Shown here piece by piece: positions 24,765 through 33,094 of a DNA stretch of 46,242 bases. This DNA is from Bacillota bacterium (GTDB lineage Bacteria > Bacillota > Bacilli > Bacillales_A > Planococcaceae): assembly GCA_023405135.1 (NCBI GenBank), contig JAEXYZ010000012.1, positions 1 to 46,242 on the forward strand, in the 5' to 3' direction. The first letter of the stretch is position 1. Each line of letters begins with the position of its first letter. The position numbers were made by a program, and so were the translations under genes. Below the pieces are notes generated by a model. The model made no database searches, was not told the DNA's origin, and worked only from the letters and a program-made list of their open reading frames with translations.

Positions 24765-25769
24765 TTATAATTCTTCCTCAAAATAGATTTTATAAAATTT
24801 ACGATTTGTTGCTTCATCGTAGCCAACTTCAATAAGTTCTTCCACTTGTTCAATATCACGGACATTTACTTGAATTTCAATATTGGAATCAAGTTTTATT
24901 TTACGTTTATAATTTTTTTCTGCTTTTTCAATTGCGCTGTCGGAAATGACTGTTTCATAAGGTTTTACAGAATTTACGATTATATCTTTTTGAGTAGATT
25001 CTACCTTTTCAAACACGGTTTCAATATAGTTATCTACATGAAACTCTTCTTCATTTCTAAAGTAATCGAGCGTTTTGTTAAGGAGACCTAATTTCTCTGT
25101 ATTCGTAAAGTTCTCTTCTTTTAAAATATATTTCTTACATTCTGTTAGCGCTAAATTTGTTTTATGATAATGTTCATCGGCTACTTTCACTTTTAAAAAG
25201 CGTTCTTGCCAGTAAACAATATCTTCTTTTCGTTTTGTTTTTAAATAGACAGCAGGTAGTACGTCACTTCCCATATCGACTATGACAGCCATATTGTTTA
25301 TTTTTTTAACATTAATCCCATCAATACCACCGACAGTAATTTTGTTCTGTTCGTTTTTAATATCTAGAAACATTTCTTTTTCATCAATTTTTACAATTGC
25401 AATGACCTTTTTTACTTCTGTCGCCATTAAACAATTTTCAAATAAGCCAATAAATAATTCGCCGCTTTTAATGTTTGGATGTTGGGAGGCACTATGTAAA
25501 TGAGTTGCAATATTTTTTGATTGTTCGAGAAAATTAGTTTCAGAATCGAAAATTGATTTTACATATGTATATACTTCATTTAATCCAATATTTGTTTCGT
25601 GAAAGAATTCGTATTGCTGATCCCAATCTACTTTGTTAAATGACAATTGGGTAAAGGCTGCTTCTAATAACACCTCGGGACGCGCGTATGACTCTTCTCC
25701 TAAAAGGAGGGTATCACTTACATAATGAACAATGTACTGTGCTAATTTACTATCACTTACTTCTAGCAT
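24765..25769 (-). CDS. Nucleoid-associated protein, NdpA/YejK family
   Basis: This protein has 334 residues from ATG 25769, which follows AGAAGG at 8 bases; a GTG three codons earlier is too close to that site. It matches the family of 37-kDa nucleoid-associated proteins, with the N-terminal region rich in acidic residues, central YHKTNLALTECKKYI and C-terminal RDIEQVEELIEVGYDEATNRKF. Enterobacterial members bind DNA in the nucleoid. In Bacillales they are sporadic and often lie in accessory regions, as here, so another role is possible. Confidence 0.75.
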   Translation of the reverse strand: MLEVSDSKLAQYIVHYVSDTLLLGEESYARPEVLLEAAFTQLSFNKVDWDQQYEFFHETNIGLNEVYTYVKSIFDSETNFLEQSKNIATHLHSASQHPNIKSGELFIGLFENCLMATEVKKVIAIVKIDEKEMFLDIKNEQNKITVGGIDGINVKKINNMAVIVDMGSDVLPAVYLKTKRKEDIVYWQERFLKVKVADEHYHKTNLALTECKKYILKEENFTNTEKLGLLNKTLDYFRNEEEFHVDNYIETVFEKVESTQKDIIVNSVKPYETVISDSAIEKAEKNYKRKIKLDSNIEIQVNVRDIEQVEELIEVGYDEATNRKFYKIYFEEEL

Positions 25770-25873
25770 TCTCTTCACCTTCTAATCTTCGTTGTAGATA
25801 CTTTACCTTAACATATATACCATCATATTTTCATGTGTTTTAAAATAGTAATCATTGTTTTTTCATGTAACCT

Positions 25874-26709
25874 TTAACTATAGGAGTTTATTATTTGTGC
25901 AATTGAAGCTATACCTTCTTGAATTTGCCTTTCAGAGAGACCTCCAAACCCAAGAAGTATAATTGGAATGTCTCTATGATTAAACCAATGTTGGAAGGGA
26001 GAATAAATTCGAATTTCCATTTTCTCAGCCTGTTGTATAATTTCTTCCATCTTTTGATTTTTCAAATGGAGCAAAAGATGAAGTCCTGCTCGTTGTCCAA
26101 TGATTTCAGCATTGTCACCTATATGTTGTGAAATTGCATTCATTAATACCTTATGTTTGTTTTGATAAGTTACTTTCATTCGACGAACATGTTTTTCAAA
26201 ATATTCCTCGCTCATAAAGAAAGATAATGCCTTTTGAATCATAGGTGAACAAGTTTGACTATAATGTTTGATACTAGTCAATCCTTTTGAAACTAGACTT
26301 TCAGGTACAATGACATAGCTACATCGTGCAGCAGGTAAAAAGTTTTTAGAAAAGGTGCCACAATATATTACCCGTTCAGCTTCGTCTAATGATTTTAATG
26401 ATGGAATCGGTTGTCCGATGTAACGGAATTCACTATCATAATCATCTTCTATAATGTAACTGGAATGTTCTTTTGCCCATGAAAGGAGCTTCATCCTTTT
26501 ATTAATTGGAAGCACCATACCTAATGGGAACTGATGGGAGGGGGTTACATAGACCGCTTTTGCTTTACTTTTCTGTAATTCATTATCGAAATCCCATCAA
26601 CCTCAAGTGAAATGGGGAGCAATCGGCAATGTTCATCGAGTAAAACTTTACGAACTTCAGCATAGCCAGGATTTTCAATGGCGACATATTGATTATGTAA
26701 CTCTAATAT
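25874..26709 (-). pseudogene. MocR/GabR-type regulator, truncated and frameshifted
   Basis: The aminotransferase-like half of a MocR regulator can be read in two frames. The first (to about 26709) has LELHNQYVAIENPGYAEVRK; the frame then changes near 26588, after which KAKAVYVTPSHQFPLGMVLP, IIEDDYDSEFRY and the PLP-lysine segment YCGTFSKNFLPAARCSYV continue to the stop at 25874. The whole N-terminal part, including the GntR DNA-binding domain, is missing: sequence beyond 26709 is unrelated. The gene cannot make a DNA-binding regulator. No intact partner gene remains beside it. Confidence 0.85.
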
Positions 26710-26716
26710 TCTAGTA

Positions 26717-26815
26717 GTGGACACTATTACGGCAAAAGAAAATGTAATCATTGAGGAAAAGATGTTTTATGAAGGAAGAAAGTTAGAGATGGATACGAAA
26801 TCAAAAAGTAGGTAA
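26717..26815 (+). pseudogene. C-terminal coding fragment at a deletion junction
   Basis: A plus-strand frame of about 32 codons ends in a TAA at 26813-26815 (final residues EEKMFYEGRKLEMDTKSKSR). It abuts the broken MocR gene and lacks a ribosome site, so it is probably the tail of a gene whose front was lost in the same event. It is 26 bases before the next membrane protein gene. Family not recognised. Confidence 0.4.
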
Positions 26816-26841
26816 TCTAGGCTAATGGGGTGAACCATTTT

Positions 26842-27171
26842 ATGACAATGACAAAGGGAATATCAATTGGTGTTGTTTTTGGTTTTGTTTTATCGTTTTG
26901 CATTTCTTTTTTATTTATGTTATTTGCGCAAGGAATAGCAGGTGGCTTTAAATCTCTATTTGGTGAGGCGTGGTTATATTACGCAACGATGATTCCGTTC
27001 CTATTAACATTTGGGCTATTAGGATTTTATTTTGTAAAAAGAAGAAACGTTTCGAAAAAAGTACTATGGCTATTAAGTTTAGAGTCGGCATTGTTTATCA
27101 CATTATTTAGCGGAACGATTGGTGCTTTATTTGGGGAGTATGTTGTAAGAGGAAGAAGTCTCAGAATATAG
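26842..27171 (+). CDS. Small three-segment membrane protein, unknown function
   Basis: This protein has 109 residues from ATG 26842, which follows GGGGTGA; a GTG at 26830 overlaps that site. Three hydrophobic stretches (about 7-31, 42-62 and 74-96) make it a small integral membrane protein. The GFYFVKRRNVSKK loop is cytoplasmic by the positive-inside rule. I cannot assign a family. It is followed at 17 bases by another small membrane protein gene and may once have been the middle of a longer operon whose first gene is now the fragment at 26717-26815. Confidence 0.65.
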   Translation: MTMTKGISIGVVFGFVLSFCISFLFMLFAQGIAGGFKSLFGEAWLYYATMIPFLLTFGLLGFYFVKRRNVSKKVLWLLSLESALFITLFSGTIGALFGEYVVRGRSLRI

Positions 27172-27188
27172 AAGGTGGCTATACAAGT

Positions 27189-27317
27189 GTGAATGTAGAA
27201 GGCATGTTAATTTGGGGAACCATATATGCCTTTGTCTTGCTTCCGTTGAAGACACCACTTGCAAGGTTGATCATCCAACTATTTTTTGAATTACTTAAAA
27301 AATATAAAATAGCTTAA
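27189..27317 (+). CDS. 42-residue hydrophobic protein, unknown function
   Basis: This short gene starts at GTG 27189 and follows AAGGTGG. It encodes MNVEGMLIWGTIYAFVLLP then a basic amphipathic end (ELLKKYKIA): one membrane segment and a short cytoplasmic tail. It follows the previous membrane protein gene at 17 bases with good translational signals, so the two are probably expressed together. No family recognised. Confidence 0.55.
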   Translation: MNVEGMLIWGTIYAFVLLPLKTPLARLIIQLFFELLKKYKIA

Positions 27318-27430
27318 TAAACTTACAGAAAGAGGTGAAGATTCTATATGGATCGTCAGCTCTTTTTTGTTCTGTTTTGTTCAAGTGAAATGGGAAGGAG
27401 CGTTGATTTAAAGTAAAGTTCGATTATCCC

Positions 27431-27560
27431 CATCAATTACAACATAGCTATGCGACACATATGAAATAACGGTGCGCCAATCGAGGTGATCCAAAGTTTA
27501 CTTGGTCTTGAGAAGAGTGAAACGACAAAAATATATGCTCAGCTAAGCGGAAAATTTTGA
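27431..27560 (+). pseudogene. C-terminal remnant of a Xer-type tyrosine recombinase
   Basis: Two frames together read HQLQHSYATHM, then a stop, then NNGAPIEVIQSLLGLEKSET and TKIYAQLSGKF. This is the end of a tyrosine recombinase (normally HxLRH, LLGHxxxxTTxxY). The arginine of HxLRH is glutamine and the histidine of LLGH is leucine; the nucleophile tyrosine survives. The N-terminal domains are absent. It is a dead trace of an integrated element in an area rich in broken genes. Confidence 0.8.
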
Positions 27561-27732
27561 CACAATTTTTATAGTAAATATTTTTAAAATCTATTTAAAT
27601 TAAAATGAGGCTCGTATATTAAAAGACAATGTCCTAAAAATAGGTTTGTGCGTCACTAAAAAAGGTAATTATGTAAGTTGTCATGAGATATGCTAATGTA
27701 ATGATAAGAGACAAAATAAGGAGTGATAAACA

Positions 27733-27981
27733 ATGAAATGGGAAGAGGTTCGTAAATTATACCCACATCAATATGTAAAACTTAATATCCTTGATTTTTA
27801 CGTGGAACATGATAGGAAAATTGTAACGGACGTTGCATTAATTAATGTTATTGAAGATTCTAAATTGGCTACAAAAGAGTTGCTAAAATCAAAAGGCGAT
27901 ACCATTGTTTATCATACAGGTTCCGAAAAAATTGTTATTGAAATGAGAAACCCATCAGGTTTAAGAGATATAAGATTATGA
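27733..27981 (+). CDS. Small protein coupled to a retropepsin-like protease
   Basis: This 82-residue soluble protein has a mixed alpha/beta pattern and many charged residues (KLNILDFYVEHDRKIVTDVA, KELLKSKGDTIVYHTGSEKI). The ATG follows AAGGAGTG. Its stop overlaps the protease start (ATGA, 27978-27981), which indicates coupled translation and suggests a functional pair: substrate, inhibitor or targeting partner. I do not recognise the family. Confidence 0.75.
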   Translation: MKWEEVRKLYPHQYVKLNILDFYVEHDRKIVTDVALINVIEDSKLATKELLKSKGDTIVYHTGSEKIVIEMRNPSGLRDIRL

Positions 27982-28358
27982 AATTAGAATTAGTTAATCA
28001 TTTGCTTGAAGTAGAAATGGTGATTTCTTATAAAGGGAAAACGAAGATAGTAGATAAGCTTATTATTGATACAGGTGCAACTCATACTCTTATCTCATCT
28101 GATATTGTAGAGGATATAGGTATTTACTTTGAAAATGGAGATCCTTTGGTCAGCGCTTACGGAATTGGCGGTGAAGAATATTGTTTTCGAAAACCTGTTG
28201 ATTTTATTAAGCTAGGTTCTCATGAAATAACAGAAATGAAGCTGGATTTTGGGAATTTAGATGATTGGGGTATCAATGGTCTTATAGGGCTTGATATCCT
28301 AATGAACGGGAAATTTATCATTGATTTAGAGAAATTAGAGTTGGTACAAAATAATTAA
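27978..28358 (+). CDS. Retropepsin-like aspartic protease, single-domain
   Basis: This 126-residue protein has the retroviral-type aspartic protease pattern: catalytic DTGATHTLIS (Asp31), a flap-like GYGIGGEEY region (YGIGGEEYCF, about 61-70) and the hydrophobic-Gly element GLIGLDIL (about 101-108). Such single-domain enzymes work as homodimers, each giving one Asp. No membrane segment or signal peptide is visible, so it acts in the cytoplasm. It overlaps the upstream small gene by 4 bases. The natural substrate is unknown; the partner is the first candidate. Confidence 0.85.
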   Translation: MKLELVNHLLEVEMVISYKGKTKIVDKLIIDTGATHTLISSDIVEDIGIYFENGDPLVSAYGIGGEEYCFRKPVDFIKLGSHEITEMKLDFGNLDDWGINGLIGLDILMNGKFIIDLEKLELVQNN

Positions 28359-28372
28359 TAAAAATATGGTTT

Positions 28373-28429
28373 CCTTAGAAATTAAGTTAAAGCGTAACTT
28401 TCGAATGGGAGATACGCTTATTTTTGTTT
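28373..28429 (+). repeat. Dispersed terminator-like repeat, copy 1
   Basis: CCTTAGAAATTAAGTTA (28373-28389) recurs exactly at 40056-40072, and the similarity continues to a T-rich end in both. Here AAGCGTA (28390-28396) pairs with TACGCTT (28413-28419), followed by ATTTTTGTTT, so it can terminate the protease transcript. Confidence 0.75.
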
Positions 28430-28601
28430 AAGGTGCTTTCTTGTAGAAAAGATTGGAACTCATTTTCAATTCTAGGACCAAATTCTTTAGTAATGTTAAT
28501 TCTTGTACAAGTCGTTTCCGTAATAAATGTAGAAAGAAATATACCGACAACTGGTCAGAAAAATAACAGGACAAAAACTAGTTGAAAGGGAGAGTGTTGG
28601 T

Positions 28602-28877
28602 GTGAAAAAAGTGTTGTTTGTCTATTTTAGTAGCTTGTAGCAGCAAGGAAGAAGTGGAATTAATGCGGAGACTAATCCATTTGAAATAAATAATGTATTG
28701 GAAGAAGCAGATTTAGTCGCTGAATTAACTATCATTGAGAAAGTTGAAGAAGTTGATAAGAAACCAGTTCCTTATTCTGTATTTAGCGCAGCTATTCAAA
28801 GTGTATATAAAGGAGAAATGAATAAAGAAAATATAACAATTAAACAGCAAGGTAATTCAGAATGGTCCTCTATTTAA
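28602..28877 (+). pseudogene. Lipoprotein gene broken by frameshift
   Basis: After a GGGAGAG site, GTG 28602 begins VKKVLFVYF, a signal-peptide start, but this frame stops at a TAG. A second frame contains a lipobox-like LVACSSKEE, and a third holds the body (VLEEADLVAELTIIEKVEEV, then FSAAIQSVYKGEM) ending at TAA 28875-28877. Together these suggest an exported lipoprotein with two frame changes. The body resembles Bacillales lipoproteins of unknown role with a pattern of beta strands. About 200 bases upstream (28430-28600) show nothing else. Confidence 0.65.
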
Positions 28878-28981
28878 ACCTAGAAGAGGAAATTATAAAA
28901 TCTACCATTTAAAAAAGTATGGGAAGTAATTCTAAATGTTGTTCTAAAGAAACGCAAGACTGCGCTACATTAAGTTTTAAA

Positions 28982-29656
28982 TTATTTGTCAACCAACGCA
29001 ATTTCATACATAAACTTCTTTCCGAAGCTCATAATAATGATGGATTTTATGGCTTGGACACCAAAATAGATGCCAAACCCAATAAGTGAAAGTCCAGACA
29101 GAATGGATATAGTACGAAGTAATTTGTTTGTTAATATTTTTCTGAAGCTGCTTGCGGTAAACGCCATCGTAAAATCCCAAATAAATAAACCAATAAAAAT
29201 GGCTATTGTATATAAAATAATGCGATCAAGGTCATAGGATGAAACAGTTTTGGCAAGGATTGATCCGAAAATTCCTAGCCAGAACAGCATCGACAACGGA
29301 TTGGAAATGGATAATAAAAACCCATATAAAAACGACTTTTTGTGTGAAGTTCCTTTTAATCGTTTCATTCTTACTTCTTTACCCGCGCTAATGATACTAT
29401 CGACGCCGGTGTATATAAGTACAAAACAACCAAAAGACCATAATAACGTTTGCATAAATTCTGTTTCAAGAAAGTGGAAAACACCTAAATAGACTATGAT
29501 CATAAAGATTGCATCAGCTAGCATGGCACCTAATCCGACGAGCCAAGCATGCCAGAAACCGTTAAAGATTCCTTTTGTTAATTGTGCTGCGTTTACTGGG
29601 CCAATTGGTGCAGCAAGGGAAATCCCTAAAAAAACGTATCCAAAAAAAGCACTCAT
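28982..29656 (-). CDS. LysE/RhtB family amino-acid exporter
   Basis: This 224-residue membrane protein has about six segments. Conserved LysE marks are present: GISLAAPIGPVNAAQLTKGI near the N-terminus, GLGAMLADAIFMIIVYLGV, and SISNPLSMLFWLGIFG in the middle. Members expel basic or neutral amino acids and similar small molecules. The ATG follows AAAGGAG. It stands alone, with no LysG-type regulator beside it; the nearest plus-strand material is decayed. Confidence 0.88.
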   Translation of the reverse strand: MSAFFGYVFLGISLAAPIGPVNAAQLTKGIFNGFWHAWLVGLGAMLADAIFMIIVYLGVFHFLETEFMQTLLWSFGCFVLIYTGVDSIISAGKEVRMKRLKGTSHKKSFLYGFLLSISNPLSMLFWLGIFGSILAKTVSSYDLDRIILYTIAIFIGLFIWDFTMAFTASSFRKILTNKLLRTISILSGLSLIGFGIYFGVQAIKSIIIMSFGKKFMYEIALVDK

Positions 29657-29772
29657 TTTATAAACTCCTTTAGTAACTGAGAAATGGTTTGTACCATCCT
29701 ATTCATTTTATGACCTTGATAGGACAAATTATGAAGTTTCGTTGAAAGCTAAATATGTTAAGGAGTAGAACT

Positions 29773-29875
29773 ATGACTGTTTATATGTATCAAACCTTCG
29801 AAATTAAACAAGAAAAATTTTGAGCAAGTTGGTAGACAATGGGCAACTTCAACTCCTTCTAGTTGGCAAAGCTAG
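29773..29875 (+). pseudogene. N-terminal fragment of a NIPSNAP-like gene
   Basis: After AAGGAG, ATG 29773 reads MTVYMYQTFEIKQEKF and stops. With one T fewer in the T4 run at 29818-29821 it would continue EQVGRQWATSTPSSWQS. The first residues resemble NIPSNAP or monooxygenase-like small proteins. It overlaps the start of the amidohydrolase fragment, so both appear to be the edges of a deletion. Confidence 0.4.
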
Positions 29876-30282
29876 ATTATTTTGCAAGAAGAGTTTATGA
29901 TATAGCCGGGTGGCATAGCGAGCTTTATATTGATGCAAAAGACCTGCCTGAAATTGCTTCAACCGTTGAAAAGCTACCAGCAATTTCAATTGACCATTTA
30001 GGATTATCGGAAGAGGGGCTGCCTCATTTATTAAAGTTAGTAGATCAAGGAGTCCGTGTAAAAGCTACTGGCTTTGGTCGGGTAGAATTGGATGTACAAA
30101 ATACCTTAAAATCAATCTATGCAATTAATTCTGATGGGCTTATGTTTGGAACAGATTTGCCATCTACTCGAGCTAAAAGACCTTTTGAGTATGCCGATAT
30201 TGAATTAATTCAACAATTATTTGATGAACAAGCTGTCGATAAAATTCTATATAAGAATGCTTTAAAATGGTACTTTAAATAA
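29863..30282 (+). pseudogene. C-terminal half of an amidohydrolase (COG3618 type)
   Basis: About 139 residues match the end of a TIM-barrel amidohydrolase of the 2-pyrone-4,6-dicarboxylate hydrolase group: ISIDHLGLSEEG, VKATGFGRVEL, GLMFGTDLPSTRAKRPFEY (with the C-terminal metal-site Asp) and ILYKNALKWYFK. The front half, with the first metal-binding histidines, is missing and the frame upstream is closed by stops. TTG 29863 lacks a ribosome site. It is a truncated, presumably dead gene. Confidence 0.8.
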
Positions 30283-30304
30283 TTTTATTATGTAAACTTA
30301 AAAA

Positions 30305-30325
30305 AGGGTGTCTCAAAAACACCCT
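30305..30325 (-). terminator. Terminator of the CoA-transferase gene
   Basis: AGGGTGT (30305-30311) pairs with ACACCCT (30319-30325). On the minus strand it is followed by six T, so it ends the transcript of the CoA-transferase gene. Confidence 0.85.
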
Positions 30326-30344
30326 CTTTAAAAATTTAGCTACT

Positions 30345-31625
30345 TTAAATAAGGAATCCCATTTTTTTCGCTTCAAATGTAAGTTCTTCTCTAAACTTCG
30401 GATGGGCAATTTCAATTAAAGACCTCGTTCTTTCAAAAATCGATTTTCCTTTTAATTGAGTTATGCCATATTCCGTTACGACATAGTCGACATCGTTTTT
30501 AGATGTTGTGACAACAGAACCAGGAGTTAACATTGGTTTAATTCTAGAGACAGTATCATTTTTTGCAGTTGAATATAAACAAATAAACCCTTTTCCATTT
30601 TTCGCAAATCCAACGCCTGTCCCAAAATCCGCTTGTCCACCTGTAGAGCTGTAATATTTTCCACCAATTGTTTCAGATGCACATTGACCGTAAAAGTCGA
30701 TTTCCGTTGTTGCATTGATTGTCACCATATTATCTTCCTGGGCAATTAAACGGGGATCGTTTACTTTATCAACGGACATCATCTGAATTTGATGATTATT
30801 ATTCATAAACTCATATAAATTCTTCGAGCCTAAAGCAAAAGTAGCGATTATTTTTTCTTTATAGGTCTTCTTTTCTGTTCCCGTAACAACACCTTTTTGT
30901 ATTAAATCATAAACGCCATCTGTCAGCATTTCCGTATGGATCCCTAAGTTTCGATGATTCCCCAATAAGCCGACGACAGCATTCGGTATGCCCCCAATTC
31001 CTACTTGTAATGTGGAACCGTGATCAATTCTTTCTGCAATAAATTCAGCAATTTTTTTATCAATTTCACGAACTAGAGCTTTAGGAAGCTCATGTAGTGG
31101 GTGATTGTATCGAATAAAGCCTTCAATTTGAGAAATATGAATTCGGTTATCCCCATTTGTTCGTGGTACATGTTCATTCACTTGAACGACAAAAGATGCC
31201 TTTTCAATAAAATAAGAAGAATAATCAGCTTCTGTACCTAAAGAAAAATAGCCATCTTCGTCCATTGGAGATACTTGGCAAACAATGACTGGATTGTTTG
31301 TTGTATTTTCCAATAATTTTGGCATTTGGTGAAAATGGTTTGGTATTAGGTCACATTTTCCATTTAAAAATGCTTTTCGTGCATACCCGCTTAGGAAATA
31401 GGATTTATAGCGAATGTTTGGAAACTCTCCATTTATATATCGACGGTCTTTTATTTCCAAAAGCTGATGGATTTTTAAAGAGGAGAAGGCGCTAGCATTT
31501 TCATCGATAGCAGATAAGATATCATCTGGCTCTCCATTTCCCATTGATACAATGATATCTTCATATTTTGAAAGTATTGATATTATTTCGGTTAAACTTT
31601 TTTCTTTTTCAGAAATAAGTTTCAT
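30345..31625 (-). CDS. Acetyl-CoA hydrolase/transferase family CoA-transferase
   Basis: This 426-residue enzyme is of the family that includes 4-hydroxybutyrate CoA-transferase. Family marks include VCQVSPMDEDGYFSLG (about 115-130), LQVGIGGIPNAVVGLLG (about 206-222), GIHTEMLTDG (228-237, with Glu232 the likely catalytic residue that forms the CoA thioester) and the C-terminal DYVVTEYGITQLKGKSIFER. It moves CoA between short-chain acids, acetyl-CoA being the usual donor. The upstream region carries several palindromes, so the gene is probably regulated. The substrate is not certain; a link with the semialdehyde dehydrogenase at 8495 is speculative. Confidence 0.88.
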   Translation of the reverse strand: MKLISEKEKSLTEIISILSKYEDIIVSMGNGEPDDILSAIDENASAFSSLKIHQLLEIKDRRYINGEFPNIRYKSYFLSGYARKAFLNGKCDLIPNHFHQMPKLLENTTNNPVIVCQVSPMDEDGYFSLGTEADYSSYFIEKASFVVQVNEHVPRTNGDNRIHISQIEGFIRYNHPLHELPKALVREIDKKIAEFIAERIDHGSTLQVGIGGIPNAVVGLLGNHRNLGIHTEMLTDGVYDLIQKGVVTGTEKKTYKEKIIATFALGSKNLYEFMNNNHQIQMMSVDKVNDPRLIAQEDNMVTINATTEIDFYGQCASETIGGKYYSSTGGQADFGTGVGFAKNGKGFICLYSTAKNDTVSRIKPMLTPGSVVTTSKNDVDYVVTEYGITQLKGKSIFERTRSLIEIAHPKFREELTFEAKKMGFLI

Positions 31626-31728
31626 TCAGTTGTTCCTGCCTTTCAGTAAAAAGGAATTTTATGATAGATAATTTTTCGATAAATTGTCTAAAAAGTGATG
31701 AATTTCTCTAATTCTCGACATTAAAAAC

Positions 31729-31820
31729 GATTATACCAAGTGGAATTATACTAACTGTTAGTATCAGGTGTCAATTTTCTCTCTATTGACGATTATACTA
31801 GTATAATGAATTCGATCGAA
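31729..31820. promoter_or_regulatory. Palindrome cluster upstream of the CoA-transferase gene
   Basis: Three perfect palindromes lie within 75 bp: ATACTAAC-T-GTTAGTAT (31748-31764), ATTATACTAGTATAAT (31792-31807) and TTCGATCGAA (31811-31820). The unit (G)ATTATAC recurs three times (about 31730, 31745 and 31791). A minus-strand promoter with -10 TATAAT (31797-31792) is embedded in the second. The layout is that of a multi-site operator. No regulator gene is adjacent. Confidence 0.55.
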
Positions 31821-31914
31821 CGTATAACCTAACATTTAAATTGAGAACATTTAAATTAGTCAAATTTAGTCGTTTTAAGATGAATATTAATGGATAGATC
31901 TTTTCCTTGGCATA

Positions 31915-31953
31915 AATAAAACTGCTCGCCCACATTGGACAAGCAGTTTTATT
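31915..31953 (+). terminator. Orphan terminator-like hairpin
   Basis: AATAAAACTGCT (31915-31926) and AGCAGTTTTATT (31942-31953) are perfect arms. No gene ends beside it: the flanking genes start (31625) and end (32118) on the minus strand elsewhere. The rest of 31821-32070 holds nothing I can identify. It may mark the end of a deleted gene. Confidence 0.6.
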
Positions 31954-32071
31954 GTGAACTCCTTTATAAAAATGAAAGTAGTTCGTTTTTGGTTAAATAA
32001 TGAAAGGTGGATTGTTTACAATAAAATTACTAAGATGGAGTTTTTACCCAAAATTATGACCGATATTATTG

Positions 32072-32108
32072 AAAAAGCATGTTTTGATCATTTCTAAACA
32101 TGCTTTTT
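32072..32108. terminator. Terminator of the Dph6-like gene
   Basis: AAAAAGCATGTTT (32072-32084) and AAACATGCTTTTT (32096-32108) are perfect arms, ten bases before the stop codon of the minus-strand gene. The flanking A/T tracts allow termination in either direction. Confidence 0.85.
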
Positions 32109-32117
32109 ATTCAATTA

Positions 32118-32804
32118 TTAATCTAGCTCCAAAGGTAAAAAAGCATATTCTCCGTCCTTAATCATCTGACAATTTCGAACTGGAATAGGATGTTTAAAAA
32201 TGGGCCCTTCTATTACTGTAGTATGGAATTCTCCGCCTTCTCCACATGGGTCAATACCCCGAGCTTCAAGTTCCTTCACGTATTCATGAGTTAACGTGCG
32301 CCCTAAATCGTCCTCTCGCATTCCAAGGGATAAATTAACAGTTACAATAATCGATATAAATCCTAAATCTATGAACTCTTTGACAGCTGCACGATGGTCC
32401 ATTTCCCATAAAGGCATACTAAGCTTTAGTCCTACATTGTTTGTAACCTTTTCGTGCCAACAATCATGAGCAGGCATATCTAAATCTCCAGTTACTAATA
32501 CTTCTGCACCTTGATTTTTAGCCCTTTCTAAAAGACGTATAAATACTTTTTCATAATCTGTCCAACTTGCAGCTGCAGTAAAGATAGGCAAACCGATCGA
32601 ACTAGCTTGGGCACGTACGAGTTCAGGAGGCATTCCATGGGATCTAGAACGTTTTCCTTCTTCCTCCATCATGACGATTAGTCCAACTGCTTCTCCAACA
32701 TTCATTGCTTTATATAAAGCTAACGTACTATCCTTTCCTCCACTAAAAGAAGCTATAAATTTATGCCCGTGAGCACTATTTTTCCAATCTTTTAATTTTA
32801 CCAT
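32118..32804 (-). CDS. Dph6-type PP-loop ATP pyrophosphatase
   Basis: This 228-residue protein of the diphthine-ammonia ligase family has the PP-loop SGGKDSTLALYKA (about 20-32) and the C-terminal family motif CGEGGEFHTTVIEGPIF (about 192-208). The eukaryotic and archaeal enzyme amidates diphthine on elongation factor 2, which bacteria lack, so the bacterial protein must act on another substrate; it probably adenylates it with ATP. It is a single gene with its own terminator. Nothing nearby suggests the substrate. Confidence 0.88.
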   Translation of the reverse strand: MVKLKDWKNSAHGHKFIASFSGGKDSTLALYKAMNVGEAVGLIVMMEEEGKRSRSHGMPPELVRAQASSIGLPIFTAAASWTDYEKVFIRLLERAKNQGAEVLVTGDLDMPAHDCWHEKVTNNVGLKLSMPLWEMDHRAAVKEFIDLGFISIIVTVNLSLGMREDDLGRTLTHEYVKELEARGIDPCGEGGEFHTTVIEGPIFKHPIPVRNCQMIKDGEYAFLPLELD

Positions 32805-33094
32805 TCGTATCTTTCTCCTTTATCTATTTCACGATTCCTTTAGCCAATTTTTTATACGTTTTATAATTCTGTTTGTTTTTTGATTTTATCATGATTTGAC
32901 ATTACAAAAAGGGTAATTTTGCATTAAAAAAATTGAAAATTTAATGTTGAATAAAATACAAGTTCATCTCAAGAAGCTGCTTGATTGTTCTATTTTGATT
33001 ATCAAAATTTAAGATCCCTAACTTACTACGTAAATAAGCATAATAATGCGCAAACAGTTCAGACTAACTTTAATTCCATAAAGGAGTGGGTTAA
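32805..33094. other. Intergenic region between divergent genes
   Basis: This 290-bp AT-rich stretch must hold the promoters of the Dph6-like gene (minus) and the LCP gene (plus). I see no further coding sequence or strong hairpin. AAAGGAGTGGG near 33082 is the ribosome site for GTG 33095. Confidence 0.6.
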
